A stretch of 64,000 nucleotides of DNA from Caballeronia catudaia (GCF_001544755.2 NZ_FCOF02000019.1:1-64000); one strand, 5' to 3'; positions 44,475 through 54,815 are shown, counted from the stretch's first letter. Notes: generated from the sequence alone by a model not told the origin. Made by a program: numbers and translations.

Positions 44475-44831
44475 TCAACGTTGCACGTAGTCAGCCGGTT
44501 GCTGCACGTCGCCGGTTTCCGGCTGCTCCTTGTGCCGATAATGCTCGGCCGCGGCATTCACGCCGCGCTCGTAATACGACTGCGCGGTGTGCTGCTCGAG
44601 CGCGTCGATGATCGGTAGCTGCTCTTCGGCGATCGAATACATGAGGCTCAGGATGTCTTGCTTCATCGCATGGGGGAAGGCCGAGAAGTGCTCGAAGCCG
44701 CCCGGCGCGGCGACCATGTTCACGAGCGACGAAAGCAGGCGCGCGCGGCTCTTGCAATGCTCGCTGATCGACGTGGAGTGAGAGATGACCGTATGGCCTT
44801 GGGCGTTGACCGTGATCTGGAGAGGTTTCAT
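44475..44831 (-). CDS. Hypothetical protein (118 aa)
   Basis: The product starts MKPLQITVNAQGHTVISHST and contains SRARLLSSLVNMVAAPGGFEHFS and SLMYSIAEEQLPIIDALEQH. No family is recognised. ATG 44831 is preferred over 44885. It is followed by a convincing terminator, supporting that it is expressed as a single unit. Confidence 0.65.
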   Translation of the reverse strand: MKPLQITVNAQGHTVISHSTSISEHCKSRARLLSSLVNMVAAPGGFEHFSAFPHAMKQDILSLMYSIAEEQLPIIDALEQHTAQSYYERGVNAAAEHYRHKEQPETGDVQQPADYVQR

Positions 44832-45052
44832 TTTGCGTCCGGGTTCGTCTGTGATGTCGACATTAAAGCCGAGCGCGCGTTTCAATTCCGTAAGACGCGT
44901 CTCAATCGGCCGTCATCGGCAGAAACGGATTGAATCGAAAGTTGAAACGTGAACTGTATAGGATGGCGAAGTAAATATTGCGGATCGAGTGCGACCGGTC
45001 GATCGCTTCGTCCGCGAGCGTGTTTTGCCGAATCGGTTTAAATTGAGCAACG

Positions 45053-46549
45053 ATGCCATGCATGAGGGCATCGCAGTCTTCCAACGGTTTCAACTCACTT
45101 TCAGCGAGCCCGAATTTGTCCGTCCGACGACTCGCGACGCTATGGCGGCTTGGCCGGGCGTTCGTTCATGAAAGCCATCTGACCGATGACGGCGCCGCGA
45201 TGACCCGCGTCGCGCGCTTCTTCGCGTCGCACGGCGGGCGCGCCGCGCCGCTCGCGGCAGGCGTGCCCGCGCTGTCGCAACTGTCGCGCGTGCTGGAGAA
45301 CGCCTCGGGCGCGCTCGCGCGTCATCCCGCGCTCGCGGAAACGGCGGTGCGCGTCGCGCTGCACGAACTCGACGGGCTCTTCGTGCCTTACGATGCAGCG
45401 CGCTTTCGCGACGCCTGCGTGGCGGCATTTCCGCCCGCGCTTCGCTTCGAGCTCACGGACCTGAGCGACGTGCCGCTGCGCTCGGGCGTCGCCGAACAAA
45501 CGCACAGGGCGCGCGTCGGCGATATTCCCGTGCGCGTCACGCTGTTGCGCGCGGACGCGCATGCCGACCTCGACGACGATCTCGATCTCGCGCTCGCCGC
45601 AGCGCGTTTCGCGGAACGGCGTTCGGCGAAGGCGCGCGAGCTGCATCCGGTCGAATGGGTGCGCCGCGCGCGCGAGAGCGTCGACGCAATGATCGACTTG
45701 CGCCAGCGCGCGGCCGATCAGAGCTATCTGCGCTTCCGTTTGCGCGACGACGATCGCCTCGCCGTGCCCGAAGTCCTCTGGGACTATTGCAACGATGCGG
45801 TGCTGACCACGCGCGCGATCGAAACGGCGTCGCTGACCGATGCCGACGCGCTCGCATCATGCGGGCTCGATCAGCCCGATGTCCTCGCGACCTTCATCGA
45901 AGCATTCTTCGAAATGGCGCTCGGCGTCGGGCTGTATCACGCGGGGCTGGATGCGGCGGGCGCGCGCGTGAGCATCGAGCGCGAGACGCGCGGTCAGATC
46001 GTCCTCGAAGCCGACAACCCGATGATGATCTTCGCGGCGCATGAAAAAGACTTCATCGTCGGCGTGTCGCATGCGCTCATGGAGGGCGATCACAAGGCGG
46101 CCGCGCGCGCGCATCTGGAGCACGGCCGGCCCGAGGCGAACGTGACGCATCATGAAGTGCGCGTCGAAGCGACGTATCGGCGTGAGGCGGAGCGCTTCGC
46201 GTCGGCGCACTCGAAGCGCGGGGTCGGCGTCGCGCAGTTGTTCGGCGCGATCGGCAAGGCGCCTGCCGAGCACATGTTCAGCGCGTCGCACGGGCGCATC
46301 GCGTCGCGCGCGGTGTTGCTGGCGAGAGCGGCGGAAAGGATCGAGCGCGTCGCACAGGAGATCGCGCCGGATGTCGATGTCTGGAAGATCGCGCGCAGGG
46401 TCATCGTGCGGCTCGCGGCGGACCAGTTCAGCTTGCGCAGCCTGGCCGCGCGCGTCGCGCACGAAGCGACACACTGGCCGCATACGTTGCCGCGACTGCC
46501 GAGGCTCATCGCGCATCGCGCGAATCGAAGCGCGAACACGGGCGGGTGA
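45053..46549 (+). CDS. UbiB/AarF-like protein lacking kinase residues
   Basis: The 498-residue product follows the UbiB/ABC1 layout: an N-terminal RRLATLWRLGRAFVHES region, then GVAEQTHRARVGDIPVRVTLLR in place of GSIAQVHRAxLxxGxxVAVKV, and later HPVEWVRRARESVDAMIDLRQ and VPEVLWDYCNDAVLTT. The invariant Lys of VAVKV is Thr, the KxGQ motif is missing and the HxDxHPGN catalytic segment is replaced by YHAGLDAAGARVSI. It is thus a likely pseudokinase. The start is uncertain (45053, 45062 or later at 45200). Confidence 0.65.
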   Translation: MPCMRASQSSNGFNSLSASPNLSVRRLATLWRLGRAFVHESHLTDDGAAMTRVARFFASHGGRAAPLAAGVPALSQLSRVLENASGALARHPALAETAVRVALHELDGLFVPYDAARFRDACVAAFPPALRFELTDLSDVPLRSGVAEQTHRARVGDIPVRVTLLRADAHADLDDDLDLALAAARFAERRSAKARELHPVEWVRRARESVDAMIDLRQRAADQSYLRFRLRDDDRLAVPEVLWDYCNDAVLTTRAIETASLTDADALASCGLDQPDVLATFIEAFFEMALGVGLYHAGLDAAGARVSIERETRGQIVLEADNPMMIFAAHEKDFIVGVSHALMEGDHKAAARAHLEHGRPEANVTHHEVRVEATYRREAERFASAHSKRGVGVAQLFGAIGKAPAEHMFSASHGRIASRAVLLARAAERIERVAQEIAPDVDVWKIARRVIVRLAADQFSLRSLAARVAHEATHWPHTLPRLPRLIAHRANRSANTGG

Positions 46550-46728
46550 ATTCCTGATGAAGTTTTCCTAGAATGCCGGTAGCAGTTCATTCCTCGACCT
46601 CGATACATCATCCGATCATTTCGGATTCCGATTCAATGTAGCCCGTGAGGTCGAATTCGAACCAGCGTGCTTGCAAGCATCGCTGTGCCGGCGATTTTCG
46701 CATCGGCACGCCAATCGGGGACCGGCGC

Positions 46729-49700
46729 ATGATCGATCATCAACGCAATATGACGTCTCGTGCAGGCCGGCCCCTTGCTTTGCATCCATTGAGCGCGGTG
46801 GCGCTGATGACGTTTGCGTCGGTGGTGCAGGCGGTCACGGTGGTGAACTCGAGCTCGACGGGGCAGATTCTTTCCACCGATACGTCCTATGTGCTCGGCG
46901 CCGGAACGACGGTCACGACATCCGTGGGAGACGCCATCGCCGTACAAGGCATCGCACCTGTTTCGTTTCTGAATGCGGGGACCGTGATCAGCTCCACGGA
47001 CAACTCGGCCGCCGCCATTCGCCTCGATGTCGACGGGAACCTGACCAATCAGGCCACGGGGCAGCTTCTCGGCAATGCGCGCGGCGTGTTCTTCAACGGC
47101 GGCGGAAGCGGAAACAGTCTCGTGAATCTCGGCGACATCAGCGTGCGGGTGAGCTGGGCCGTCTCGTTCGAAGGCGCCAGTGGAGGAACGGTCGACAATT
47201 TCGGCACCTTGAACAATGGCAGCGCGGGTGCGCTCAGCGCAACGGCTGGCGGCGTTCAGGTGCTCACGAGCGGCGACGTGACGATCAACAACCACGCAGG
47301 CGCGACGATCAGGACCGGCGGGGGCGACGCCAGTTTCGGCCGGGGCGTCGACATCGAACAGGGAACCGCCACGATCAACAACGATGGCACGATCAGCGCT
47401 TATCGATCCGGCGTGGAGAGCCACAGCACGTCCACGCAGAACGTCAACAACAGGAGCACGGGAATCATCGAGAGCGCGGCGGGCGCGGGCGTGGTTATCG
47501 CAGCCGGTTCCGCGACGATCCATAACGACGGCGTGATTTCCGGCGGCGGCATGGGCGTGCAGATCGGCAGCAGCACGGGCGCCAACATCACGAACTCCGC
47601 GACGGGAACCATTCGCGGAACGCAGGGCGCGGGCGTCCAGTTCAATCAGAACGGCACGCTCGTCAATCAAGGGCTGATCGAGAGCACGTCGGCGCCTGCG
47701 GTGGAACTCGCGGGCTCGAACAATGCCATCACGCTGGGCGCAGGATCGAGGCTCGACGGCGGCAACGACGTCGCGATCCACAGCGGCGGCGCCGGCAACA
47801 CCGTCACGTTGACGGGCGCCGGCACGGAGAACGGCGGCTTCACGTCGACGGACGGCAACGGCTTCGCCGGACTGACCGCCGCGGCGGGCAGCAACTGGGC
47901 GCTGAACGGGCCGGTCGCGATGGGCGGTACATCGGTGCAGGCGCTGCATGTCATCGGCGGCCTGACGCTGGGTGGCGAAGTGCTCAACCACGGCAGCGGC
48001 ATCGCCGTCGATGCGGGCGGAATCCTGGCCATCGGCGCTGGCGGCACGAGCGGCAGCGTGACGGGCAACATCGTCAACAATGGCGTGGTTCGCTTCAATC
48101 GCAGCGATAGTTCGACGTTCGGCGGCGTGCTGAGCGGTGCGGGCGCGCTGCAACAGGCGGGAAGCGGCGCGGTGCTTCTGACGGGCGCCGGTTCGAGTCA
48201 GGGCGCGGTCGACGTCAATGCGGGCACGCTCGTCCTGAATCAGACGGGCGCTTTCAACGCGGGAACCTATACGACCGGGAGCGGCGCGGTCACGACGATC
48301 GCGGCGAGCGCCAGCCTCGCGGTCGGCGCGGCCTTCACGCAGGCGCAAGGCTCGACCTTGACCGTGGCGATAGGCGGTGTCGAGCCGATCATCACCGCGG
48401 CGACCGCGAACGTGCTCGGCGCGCTCAACGTGAGCGGTTTCGGCGCATCGGCGCCAAACCGCGCAAGCGCGCTGACGAGCACGCAGTTCGACATCATCCA
48501 CACGACGGGCGGCATCACCGGAAACTTCACCAGCGTGCAGTTCGGCGGAACGGCCGCACCGGTCGACTATCTGACGCTCGCCGGGGCGAAGAGCGCCGAC
48601 AATCTGGACTACCACGTCGGCTTCGGCCTCACATGGCTCGCGGGCGCGACCAAGGGCAACGGCGTGTTCACGCTCGGCAACGCGACGGATACGTTCAACG
48701 TCGATGTGCCGCTCACGGACCAGACGCCCGTGCTCGCGACGGGCTGGGATGGCCGCACGCTCACCAAGAACGGCGCGGGCGTGCTGTTGCTGTCCAGCCC
48801 GAACCTCTACACCGGCGCGACCGCGATCAATGGCGGCATCGTGCGCATGAATCTCGCCGACGCGATCGCGGCCAGCGCCAATGTGAGCATCGCGAGCGGC
48901 GCCGTGCTCGACATGAACGGCTTTCCCCAGCGGCTCGACAACCTGAGTGGCGCGGGCGCGGTCGTGCTCGGCAATGCGACGCTCACCGCGCGCAACACGT
49001 CCGATACGGCTTTCAGCGGGACGATCGCCGGCGCGGGCGCATTCACCAAAACCGGCGGCGGCGCGCTGACGCTTTCCGGCGCGAACCTCTATACGGGCGG
49101 CACGTCGATCGAGGCCGGCACGCTCGTCGCGACCAATGGCAACGCGCTCGGCGCCGGCAGGGCCACCAACAACAGCAGCTTGCAGATCGACTTCGCATCC
49201 GACGCCACGCTCGCCAACACGCTGGCGGGGCCCGGCGCGCTGCGCAAGACGGGCGGCGGCGCCGCAGCGCTGAGCGGCATCGGTTCGACGCAAGGCTCGG
49301 TATCGGTCGAGGCGGGCGCGCTGCGTTTCCTGCAAGCCGGCGTGTTCAGCACCGCGGGCGATTACACGACGGCGCCCGGTGCATCGACGACGATGTCGGG
49401 CCAGAGCCAGCTCGCCGTTGGCAACGCCTTCGCGATGAACGGCACGTTGAACAGCGTCGCCGGCACGGCGGAGCCGGTCATCAGCGCGAACACGGCGACG
49501 ATCGGTCCCGGCACGACGTTCAACGTCGCGGGATATCGAGCCGACGCGGCAGCGAGCGCGTCGCAACTCGCATCGCGCGCCTTCACCGAAATCCATGCGA
49601 CGACACCCGCAGGACTGTCGGGAACGTTCGCGAACACGCGCATCGGCGGATCGGCGGCTCCCGTCGATTACCTGACGCTGACCTCGGCCTACACGCCGCA

Positions 49701-51954
49701 GGACTACGCCGTCGGAATCGGCTTGACGTGGTACGCGTCGCACGGCACGACACCGCGGACCGCGAATGGCGTGTTCACCATGACGGACGCCGCCGATTCC
49801 TTCGACATGGACGCCGTTCTCGCCGATCAGTCCGCGAATCCGGTGACGCGCTGGGACGGCAAGACGCTTACGAAGGCCGGCGCGGGCACGCTGCGCCTGT
49901 CGAAGGCGAACACGTATTCGGGCGCGACGCTCGTCAATGGCGGCACGCTACAAGCGGGCGCGAGCGACGTCATCGCGAACAGCGCCGGCGTGATCGTCGC
50001 CCCTGGCGCGACCTTCGACCTGAATGGCTTCGATCAGCATGCGAACAATGTCACGGGCGCGGGCAACGTGGCGCTCAACGGCGCATCGCTGTCGGCGAAC
50101 TACACGGCCGACACCAGCTTCGATGGCGTCATCGGCGGCAACGGCAACCTGATCAAGACCGGCGCGAGCACGCTGACGCTGACCGGGAACAACACGTTCA
50201 CCGGCACGACCACGATCGGCGCGGGCACGCTGCGACTCGGCGCGGGCGGGACGAGCGGCGGTGTGGCGGGCGATATCGTCGATAACGGCGTGCTCGTGTT
50301 CGATCGCAGCGACAATGTCACGTATGGCAAGACGATCAGCGGCACGGGCAATCTCGTGCAGCAAGGCAGCGGCAGCCTCGTGCTGCCGAACACGCAGACC
50401 TATGGCGGGACCACCGCGGTGAACGCAGGTTCGCTCGTGCTGGCGAACGGCGCGCGGCTCGCCAACACGACGCAGGTCACCATCGCGCCCGGGGCCACGT
50501 TCGGTGGCTACGGCGGGGTCGGCGGCACGGTCGTCAACGATGGCCTGCTGGCAGTCGCGGACGCCGCGCCCGGATTCGTCGACGGCCCGGCGGGACAGTT
50601 CGCGGTCGGCGGCGCCCTCGTGAATGGCGGCGAAATCCGCATGAGCAGCCCGACGCCCGCGAGCACGCTCGCCGTCGCCGGCAACTACACCGGCAACAAC
50701 GGACTGCTGACGCTCAGCACGGTGTTGAACGGTGACGGCTCGGCCACCGATCGTCTCGTCGTGCACGGCGACACGGCGGGGCAGACGTCGGTGAAGGTCG
50801 TCAACGCGGGCGGTGCGGGCGCGGCGACGAACAACGGCATCCAGATCGTGCAGGTGGATGGCCAAAGCAACGGCGTGTTCACCTTGAACGGACGCGCGGT
50901 CGCGGGCCCGTACGAATATCAGCTCTTCAAAGGCGGCGTGAGTACGCCCGGCGATGGCGACTGGTATCTGCGATCGTCGTCGGATGCGCCATCGCCGCCG
51001 ACGCCGCGCCCGGAACCCGGCGGCTATCTCGGCAATCAGGCCGCGGCGCGCAGCATGTTCGTCATGACCTTGCACGATCGCGCCGGCTTCCCCGATCCGT
51101 TCGCCGCGAGCGGAACAAGCGGCAACGAATCGACGGCGTGGGCGCGCGCGCAGGGCAGCCATACGGACACGAACGCGGCGGGCGGACGCATCGGCGAATC
51201 GGCCGATACGGCGATCGTGCAGGCCGGCATCGATCTGCTGCATCGCGTGGCGAACGGGCAGCGCTGGCAGGCGGGCGTGATGGCGGGCTACGGCTCGACC
51301 ACCACGGACACGAGCGCGCAGAACAATCCGAACACGTCGCGCGGCAACGTGAACGGCACGAGCGCCGGCGCCTATGCGACCTGGCATCGCAATCCGAACG
51401 GACCGGACGGGCCGTATGTCGATACGTGGTTTCAATACGCGCACTTCGACAACAGCGTCAAAGGCGCCTTCCTGAATGGCGAAAGCTACGCGAGCCGCGT
51501 GTTCGCGGGATCGGTGGAGGGCGGATGGGCGATTCCTCTCGCGCTGACATCGACGGGACCGGTGATGATCGAGCCGCAAGCGCAACTCATCTACACGAAT
51601 TACGGTGCGGACGATCATGTCGAAGGCAGCGGCACGGTGGTGCATGGCGACACCGTCAATGCGCTCACGACGCGCCTCGGCGTGCGTCTCTTTCACGCGC
51701 CCGCATCGGAGGCCGCGCCGGGGTGGCTGCCCTTCGTCGAGCTGAACTGGTGGCACGACACGAGCGGCAATTCGATCGCGTTCAACCAGATCGTGTTGTC
51801 GCAGGATGGGCCGAAGAATCGCATGGAAGTGAAGGTCGGCGCGCAAGGACAACTCGGGCGGCAGTGGCGCGTGTGGGGCAACCTCGGCTATCAACAGGGC
51901 GATGGCGGGTATCGCAGCTACCAGGGATTGCTCGGCGCCCGATACATCTGGTGA
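46729..51954 (+). CDS. Large autotransporter (type Va) with PATR repeats
   Basis: About 1741 residues are predicted. A signal peptide (PLSAVALMTFASVVQA) is followed by a long Gly/Ala/Thr/Asn-rich beta-helix passenger. It has many autotransporter-associated repeats (GAGVLLLSSPNLYTGATAINGG, ALTLSGANLYTGGTSIEAGTL and the like). A proline linker (PPTPRPEPGGY) precedes an outer-membrane beta-barrel of ~270 residues (from ~1470, AWARAQGSHTD), ending in GARYIW with the terminal aromatic. The passenger is displayed or released at the cell surface, perhaps as an adhesin. ATG 46729 follows GGGGA; GTG 46645 and ATG 46750 are alternatives. An internal duplication (~48160-49250 and ~49252-50260) is visible. 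Confidence 0.9.
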   Translation: MIDHQRNMTSRAGRPLALHPLSAVALMTFASVVQAVTVVNSSSTGQILSTDTSYVLGAGTTVTTSVGDAIAVQGIAPVSFLNAGTVISSTDNSAAAIRLDVDGNLTNQATGQLLGNARGVFFNGGGSGNSLVNLGDISVRVSWAVSFEGASGGTVDNFGTLNNGSAGALSATAGGVQVLTSGDVTINNHAGATIRTGGGDASFGRGVDIEQGTATINNDGTISAYRSGVESHSTSTQNVNNRSTGIIESAAGAGVVIAAGSATIHNDGVISGGGMGVQIGSSTGANITNSATGTIRGTQGAGVQFNQNGTLVNQGLIESTSAPAVELAGSNNAITLGAGSRLDGGNDVAIHSGGAGNTVTLTGAGTENGGFTSTDGNGFAGLTAAAGSNWALNGPVAMGGTSVQALHVIGGLTLGGEVLNHGSGIAVDAGGILAIGAGGTSGSVTGNIVNNGVVRFNRSDSSTFGGVLSGAGALQQAGSGAVLLTGAGSSQGAVDVNAGTLVLNQTGAFNAGTYTTGSGAVTTIAASASLAVGAAFTQAQGSTLTVAIGGVEPIITAATANVLGALNVSGFGASAPNRASALTSTQFDIIHTTGGITGNFTSVQFGGTAAPVDYLTLAGAKSADNLDYHVGFGLTWLAGATKGNGVFTLGNATDTFNVDVPLTDQTPVLATGWDGRTLTKNGAGVLLLSSPNLYTGATAINGGIVRMNLADAIAASANVSIASGAVLDMNGFPQRLDNLSGAGAVVLGNATLTARNTSDTAFSGTIAGAGAFTKTGGGALTLSGANLYTGGTSIEAGTLVATNGNALGAGRATNNSSLQIDFASDATLANTLAGPGALRKTGGGAAALSGIGSTQGSVSVEAGALRFLQAGVFSTAGDYTTAPGASTTMSGQSQLAVGNAFAMNGTLNSVAGTAEPVISANTATIGPGTTFNVAGYRADAAASASQLASRAFTEIHATTPAGLSGTFANTRIGGSAAPVDYLTLTSAYTPQDYAVGIGLTWYASHGTTPRTANGVFTMTDAADSFDMDAVLADQSANPVTRWDGKTLTKAGAGTLRLSKANTYSGATLVNGGTLQAGASDVIANSAGVIVAPGATFDLNGFDQHANNVTGAGNVALNGASLSANYTADTSFDGVIGGNGNLIKTGASTLTLTGNNTFTGTTTIGAGTLRLGAGGTSGGVAGDIVDNGVLVFDRSDNVTYGKTISGTGNLVQQGSGSLVLPNTQTYGGTTAVNAGSLVLANGARLANTTQVTIAPGATFGGYGGVGGTVVNDGLLAVADAAPGFVDGPAGQFAVGGALVNGGEIRMSSPTPASTLAVAGNYTGNNGLLTLSTVLNGDGSATDRLVVHGDTAGQTSVKVVNAGGAGAATNNGIQIVQVDGQSNGVFTLNGRAVAGPYEYQLFKGGVSTPGDGDWYLRSSSDAPSPPTPRPEPGGYLGNQAAARSMFVMTLHDRAGFPDPFAASGTSGNESTAWARAQGSHTDTNAAGGRIGESADTAIVQAGIDLLHRVANGQRWQAGVMAGYGSTTTDTSAQNNPNTSRGNVNGTSAGAYATWHRNPNGPDGPYVDTWFQYAHFDNSVKGAFLNGESYASRVFAGSVEGGWAIPLALTSTGPVMIEPQAQLIYTNYGADDHVEGSGTVVHGDTVNALTTRLGVRLFHAPASEAAPGWLPFVELNWWHDTSGNSIAFNQIVLSQDGPKNRMEVKVGAQGQLGRQWRVWGNLGYQQGDGGYRSYQGLLGARYIW

Positions 51955-51964
51955 CGATGCCCGC

Positions 51965-52777
51965 CTAGCGCGTGCCCGGGCTCATGCGCTGCGCAATCGC
52001 GCGGCACGCGTCCCTGAGTGGCGTGACATAGGTTTCGAGCGGCGTCGCGCTCTTTCTGAAGAGCGGAATGCTGACGCTGACACAACCGAGCGTGACGCCG
52101 TTCGCCCCGACGATCGCGCTGCCGTAGCAGAAAATCTGCGCCTCGTTCTCCTCGCGGTCTTCCGAATAGCCGCGCGCCTGCGTCACGTCGAGTTCGGCGT
52201 CGAGCGCGGCGCGGTCGACTACCGTGTTCGGCGTGAAGCGCTCGAACGCGATGCCTTGCAGAAGCGAGTCGCGCTCGGCCGGCGCGAGCGTCGACAGATA
52301 AGCCTTGCCGACCGAGCTCGAATACAGCGTGACGCGCGTGCCGATGCGCGACGCCATGCGCACCGCATGCGGGCTTTCGAGCTTCTCGATGTACACCATC
52401 TCCGACGCGCTGCGAACGGCGAGATGCACGGTTTCCTGCGTCGCGTCGCGCAGCGCCTGCAACGCGTCGGTGGCGGCGATGCGCAGGTCCGAGCGCTCCC
52501 AACTGCGGCTCGCGAGCGACATCAGCCGCGGCCCGAGCGCGTAACAGCCGCCGCGCGCGCTCTCGACGACCAGCCCTTCCGCGATCAGCGCGCCGACGAT
52601 GCGGTACACCGTCGGGCGCGGATAGCCGCTCGCCGCCGTGAGACGCGCGATGGTCGGCGGCTCGCTGGCATCGGCGACGAGCTGCAGCACCGCCATGAAC
52701 TTCGAGAAGGCGGCGGTGCCGGTGGCTTTGGCGGCGTCGGGAGACGAAGAATCGGTCAGCATGATGCTGCGAATCAT
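51965..52777 (-). CDS. IclR-family regulator of the cupin-MFS-SDR operon
   Basis: The 270-residue protein has an IclR winged helix (FMAVLQLVADASEPPTIARL, then ASGYPRPTVYRIVGALIAEG) and effector domain (RIGTRVTLYSSSVGKAYLSTL, CYGSAIVGANGVTLGCVSVS). Its ATG overlaps the upstream SDR stop by ATGA, so it is the last gene of the operon it probably controls. A downstream ATG at 52762 is less likely because of the coupling. Confidence 0.92.
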   Translation of the reverse strand: MIRSIMLTDSSSPDAAKATGTAAFSKFMAVLQLVADASEPPTIARLTAASGYPRPTVYRIVGALIAEGLVVESARGGCYALGPRLMSLASRSWERSDLRIAATDALQALRDATQETVHLAVRSASEMVYIEKLESPHAVRMASRIGTRVTLYSSSVGKAYLSTLAPAERDSLLQGIAFERFTPNTVVDRAALDAELDVTQARGYSEDREENEAQIFCYGSAIVGANGVTLGCVSVSIPLFRKSATPLETYVTPLRDACRAIAQRMSPGTR

Positions 52778-53502
52778 GCCACCAAATAACCGCCATCGAC
52801 AGGCACGATCGTGCCCGTCATGAACGACGCCGCCGGCGACGCGAGGAACGCCGTCACGCGCGCGACGTCTTCTGGCAGGCCCCAGCGCTTCATCGGCGTG
52901 CGATCGAGGATGGCTTGCGAGCGGCCGTCGTCCTCCTGCAGCGCTTGCGTCAGCGGCGTGGCGATCCAGCCAGGCGCGACCGCGTTCACGCGGATGCCAT
53001 CGGCGGCGTAGGCGATCGCGAGCGACTTCGTCAGTTGCGCGACGCCGCCCTTGCTCGCGCTGTACGCGGGCACGAGGCCGCCGCCGAAGAACGTCAGCAT
53101 CGACGCCGTGTTGACGATCGAACCTTGGGTCGCGGCGAGCAGCGGGCGAGCGGCGGCGCACATGCGCATCGTGCCGTTGAGATTCACGGCGATCACGCGC
53201 TCGAACGTTTCGATGTCGTGCTCGTCTCCGCGACGGATCATGCCCGCGCAGTTGACGAGCACGTCGAGCGTGTCGAGACGCTTCATCAACGCGTCGACGC
53301 TTTGTGAATCGGCGACGTCGAGATGAACCAGTTCGATGCCGTCGTCCAATGCTTCGCGTCGGGCATCGGTGGGCGCGAGGCCCGCCGCGATCACGCGCGC
53401 GCCGAGCGCCGCGAACTGCTGTGCGATGCCCGCGCCGATGCCCTGCGTGCCGCCCGTGACGACGACGGTCTTGCCCTTGAAAAGATCAGCTTGAAAGGTC
53501 AT
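52774..53502 (-). CDS. Short-chain dehydrogenase/reductase
   Basis: The 242-residue protein is a classical SDR: TGGTQGIG nucleotide loop (16-23), NCAG, catalytic Ser134, Tyr147 and Lys151 (YSASK), and a C-terminal GTIVPVDGGYLVA. It oxidises or reduces an alcohol/ketone with NAD(P), likely of a compound imported by the neighbouring MFS protein. It is 11 nt after the MFS stop. Confidence 0.92.
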   Translation of the reverse strand: MTFQADLFKGKTVVVTGGTQGIGAGIAQQFAALGARVIAAGLAPTDARREALDDGIELVHLDVADSQSVDALMKRLDTLDVLVNCAGMIRRGDEHDIETFERVIAVNLNGTMRMCAAARPLLAATQGSIVNTASMLTFFGGGLVPAYSASKGGVAQLTKSLAIAYAADGIRVNAVAPGWIATPLTQALQEDDGRSQAILDRTPMKRWGLPEDVARVTAFLASPAASFMTGTIVPVDGGYLVA

Positions 53503-53513
53503 GACGATGTGAG

Positions 53514-54815
53514 TTATACGGCGGGAACGGGCTCGCTTTGCTGCGCGGCGTCCTCGATCGGCGAGCGCACGACGAACATGTAGACGAGCGCCGCGGCGAA
53601 TGCGACGCCCGCGCTGATCAGGAATGCGTTCACGAACGAATGCGTCTTGTCGACGACGAGGCCGGTGATGAACGGCGCGAACGAGCCGCCGAAGTAGCCG
53701 CCGAAGTTCTGAATGCTGCCGAGCGACGCGACCATGTGGCGCGGCGCGGCAACCGACACGAGCGCCCATGCCGCGCCGCTCGCCATGTTGACGAAGAACA
53801 TCGCGGCGGAGAGATACACGATCGCGAGCGTGAGGTTCGGCGTGAACGCGGCCGGCACGGTGAAGAGCGCGCCGCCGATGAGCCCCGAGCAGATCGGCCA
53901 CTTGCGGCTGCGGATCGGGGCGACGCCGCGCGCCATCAGGCCATCGGCGATGAAGCCCGACGACAGCATGCCGAGCGTGCCCGCGAGATACGGAATCGTC
54001 ACGACCCAGCCGGTTTTCGCGATCGTCAGATGGCGCTCGTGTTCGAGATACGCGGGCAGCCAGGTGAGATACAGCCACACCATGTAGATCACGCCCATGA
54101 AGCCGAAAATCATGCCCCACGTGGTCGCCTTCCCGAAGAGGCCACGCCATTCCGCGAACGTCATGTTGCGTTCCGTGCGCTGCGCCGGTTCGCCTTCGGT
54201 CAGATGCGCGAGCTCGTGCGGTTCGAGCTTCACGTCGCGGCGATTGCGATAGACGATGTACCAGCCGATCGACACCGCAATCCCGAGCGCGCCCATGATG
54301 ACGAACATGTTGCGCCAGCCGAACGAGAGCAACAGCACGGTGAGAATCGGCGGCGCGAGGGCGGGGCCGATCGTCGACGACGTGACGAAAATGCCCGTCG
54401 GCTTGCCGCGTTCGCGTTGCGCGAACCATTCGGAAACGACTTTGGCGCCCGCCGGAAACTGCGGCGCCTCGCCGATGCCCAGCGCGATGCGCGCCGCGAG
54501 AAACTGATGCAGGTTCGTGACCAGCCCGCCGAACAACTGCGCGATAGACCACACGAACATACCGAGGCCGAGCATGACGCGCGCGCCGAAACGGTCGAGC
54601 ATCGCGCCGACGGGCAATTGCGAGAACGCATAGGCGAACGAAAACGCGGAGAGCAGGAGGCCCATCTGCGAAGCGGACAGGCCGAGTTCCTGCGTGACGG
54701 AATGATTCGCGATCGACAGCGTGCTGCGATCGAGATAGTTCACGATGCCCGCGAGCATGAGAAACGTGATCGCGACGATCTGAATGCGCTTCAGGCGCGG
54801 TGATTTTTCCAGCAT
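53514..54815 (-). CDS. MFS transporter, anion:cation symporter type
   Basis: The 433-residue protein has about twelve membrane helices and ACS-family traits (NYLDRSTLSIANHSVTQELG near the start, QLPVGAMLDRFGARVMLG loop 2-3, LGIGEAPQFPAGAKVVSEWF). Relatives carry sugar acids such as galactonate or glucarate, or aromatic acids. It sits between the cupin and SDR genes in one leftward operon. Confidence 0.92.
   Translation of the reverse strand: MLEKSPRLKRIQIVAITFLMLAGIVNYLDRSTLSIANHSVTQELGLSASQMGLLLSAFSFAYAFSQLPVGAMLDRFGARVMLGLGMFVWSIAQLFGGLVTNLHQFLAARIALGIGEAPQFPAGAKVVSEWFAQRERGKPTGIFVTSSTIGPALAPPILTVLLLSFGWRNMFVIMGALGIAVSIGWYIVYRNRRDVKLEPHELAHLTEGEPAQRTERNMTFAEWRGLFGKATTWGMIFGFMGVIYMVWLYLTWLPAYLEHERHLTIAKTGWVVTIPYLAGTLGMLSSGFIADGLMARGVAPIRSRKWPICSGLIGGALFTVPAAFTPNLTLAIVYLSAAMFFVNMASGAAWALVSVAAPRHMVASLGSIQNFGGYFGGSFAPFITGLVVDKTHSFVNAFLISAGVAFAAALVYMFVVRSPIEDAAQQSEPVPAV

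Noticed and set aside
46633-49743. A 1036-codon open frame antisense to the autotransporter, and another of 648 codons at 49948-51894
   Set aside because: The proteins are Arg/Ala/His-rich without domains. They mirror the biased codon use of the GC-rich passenger gene, whose sense-strand product has signal peptide, repeats and beta-barrel.
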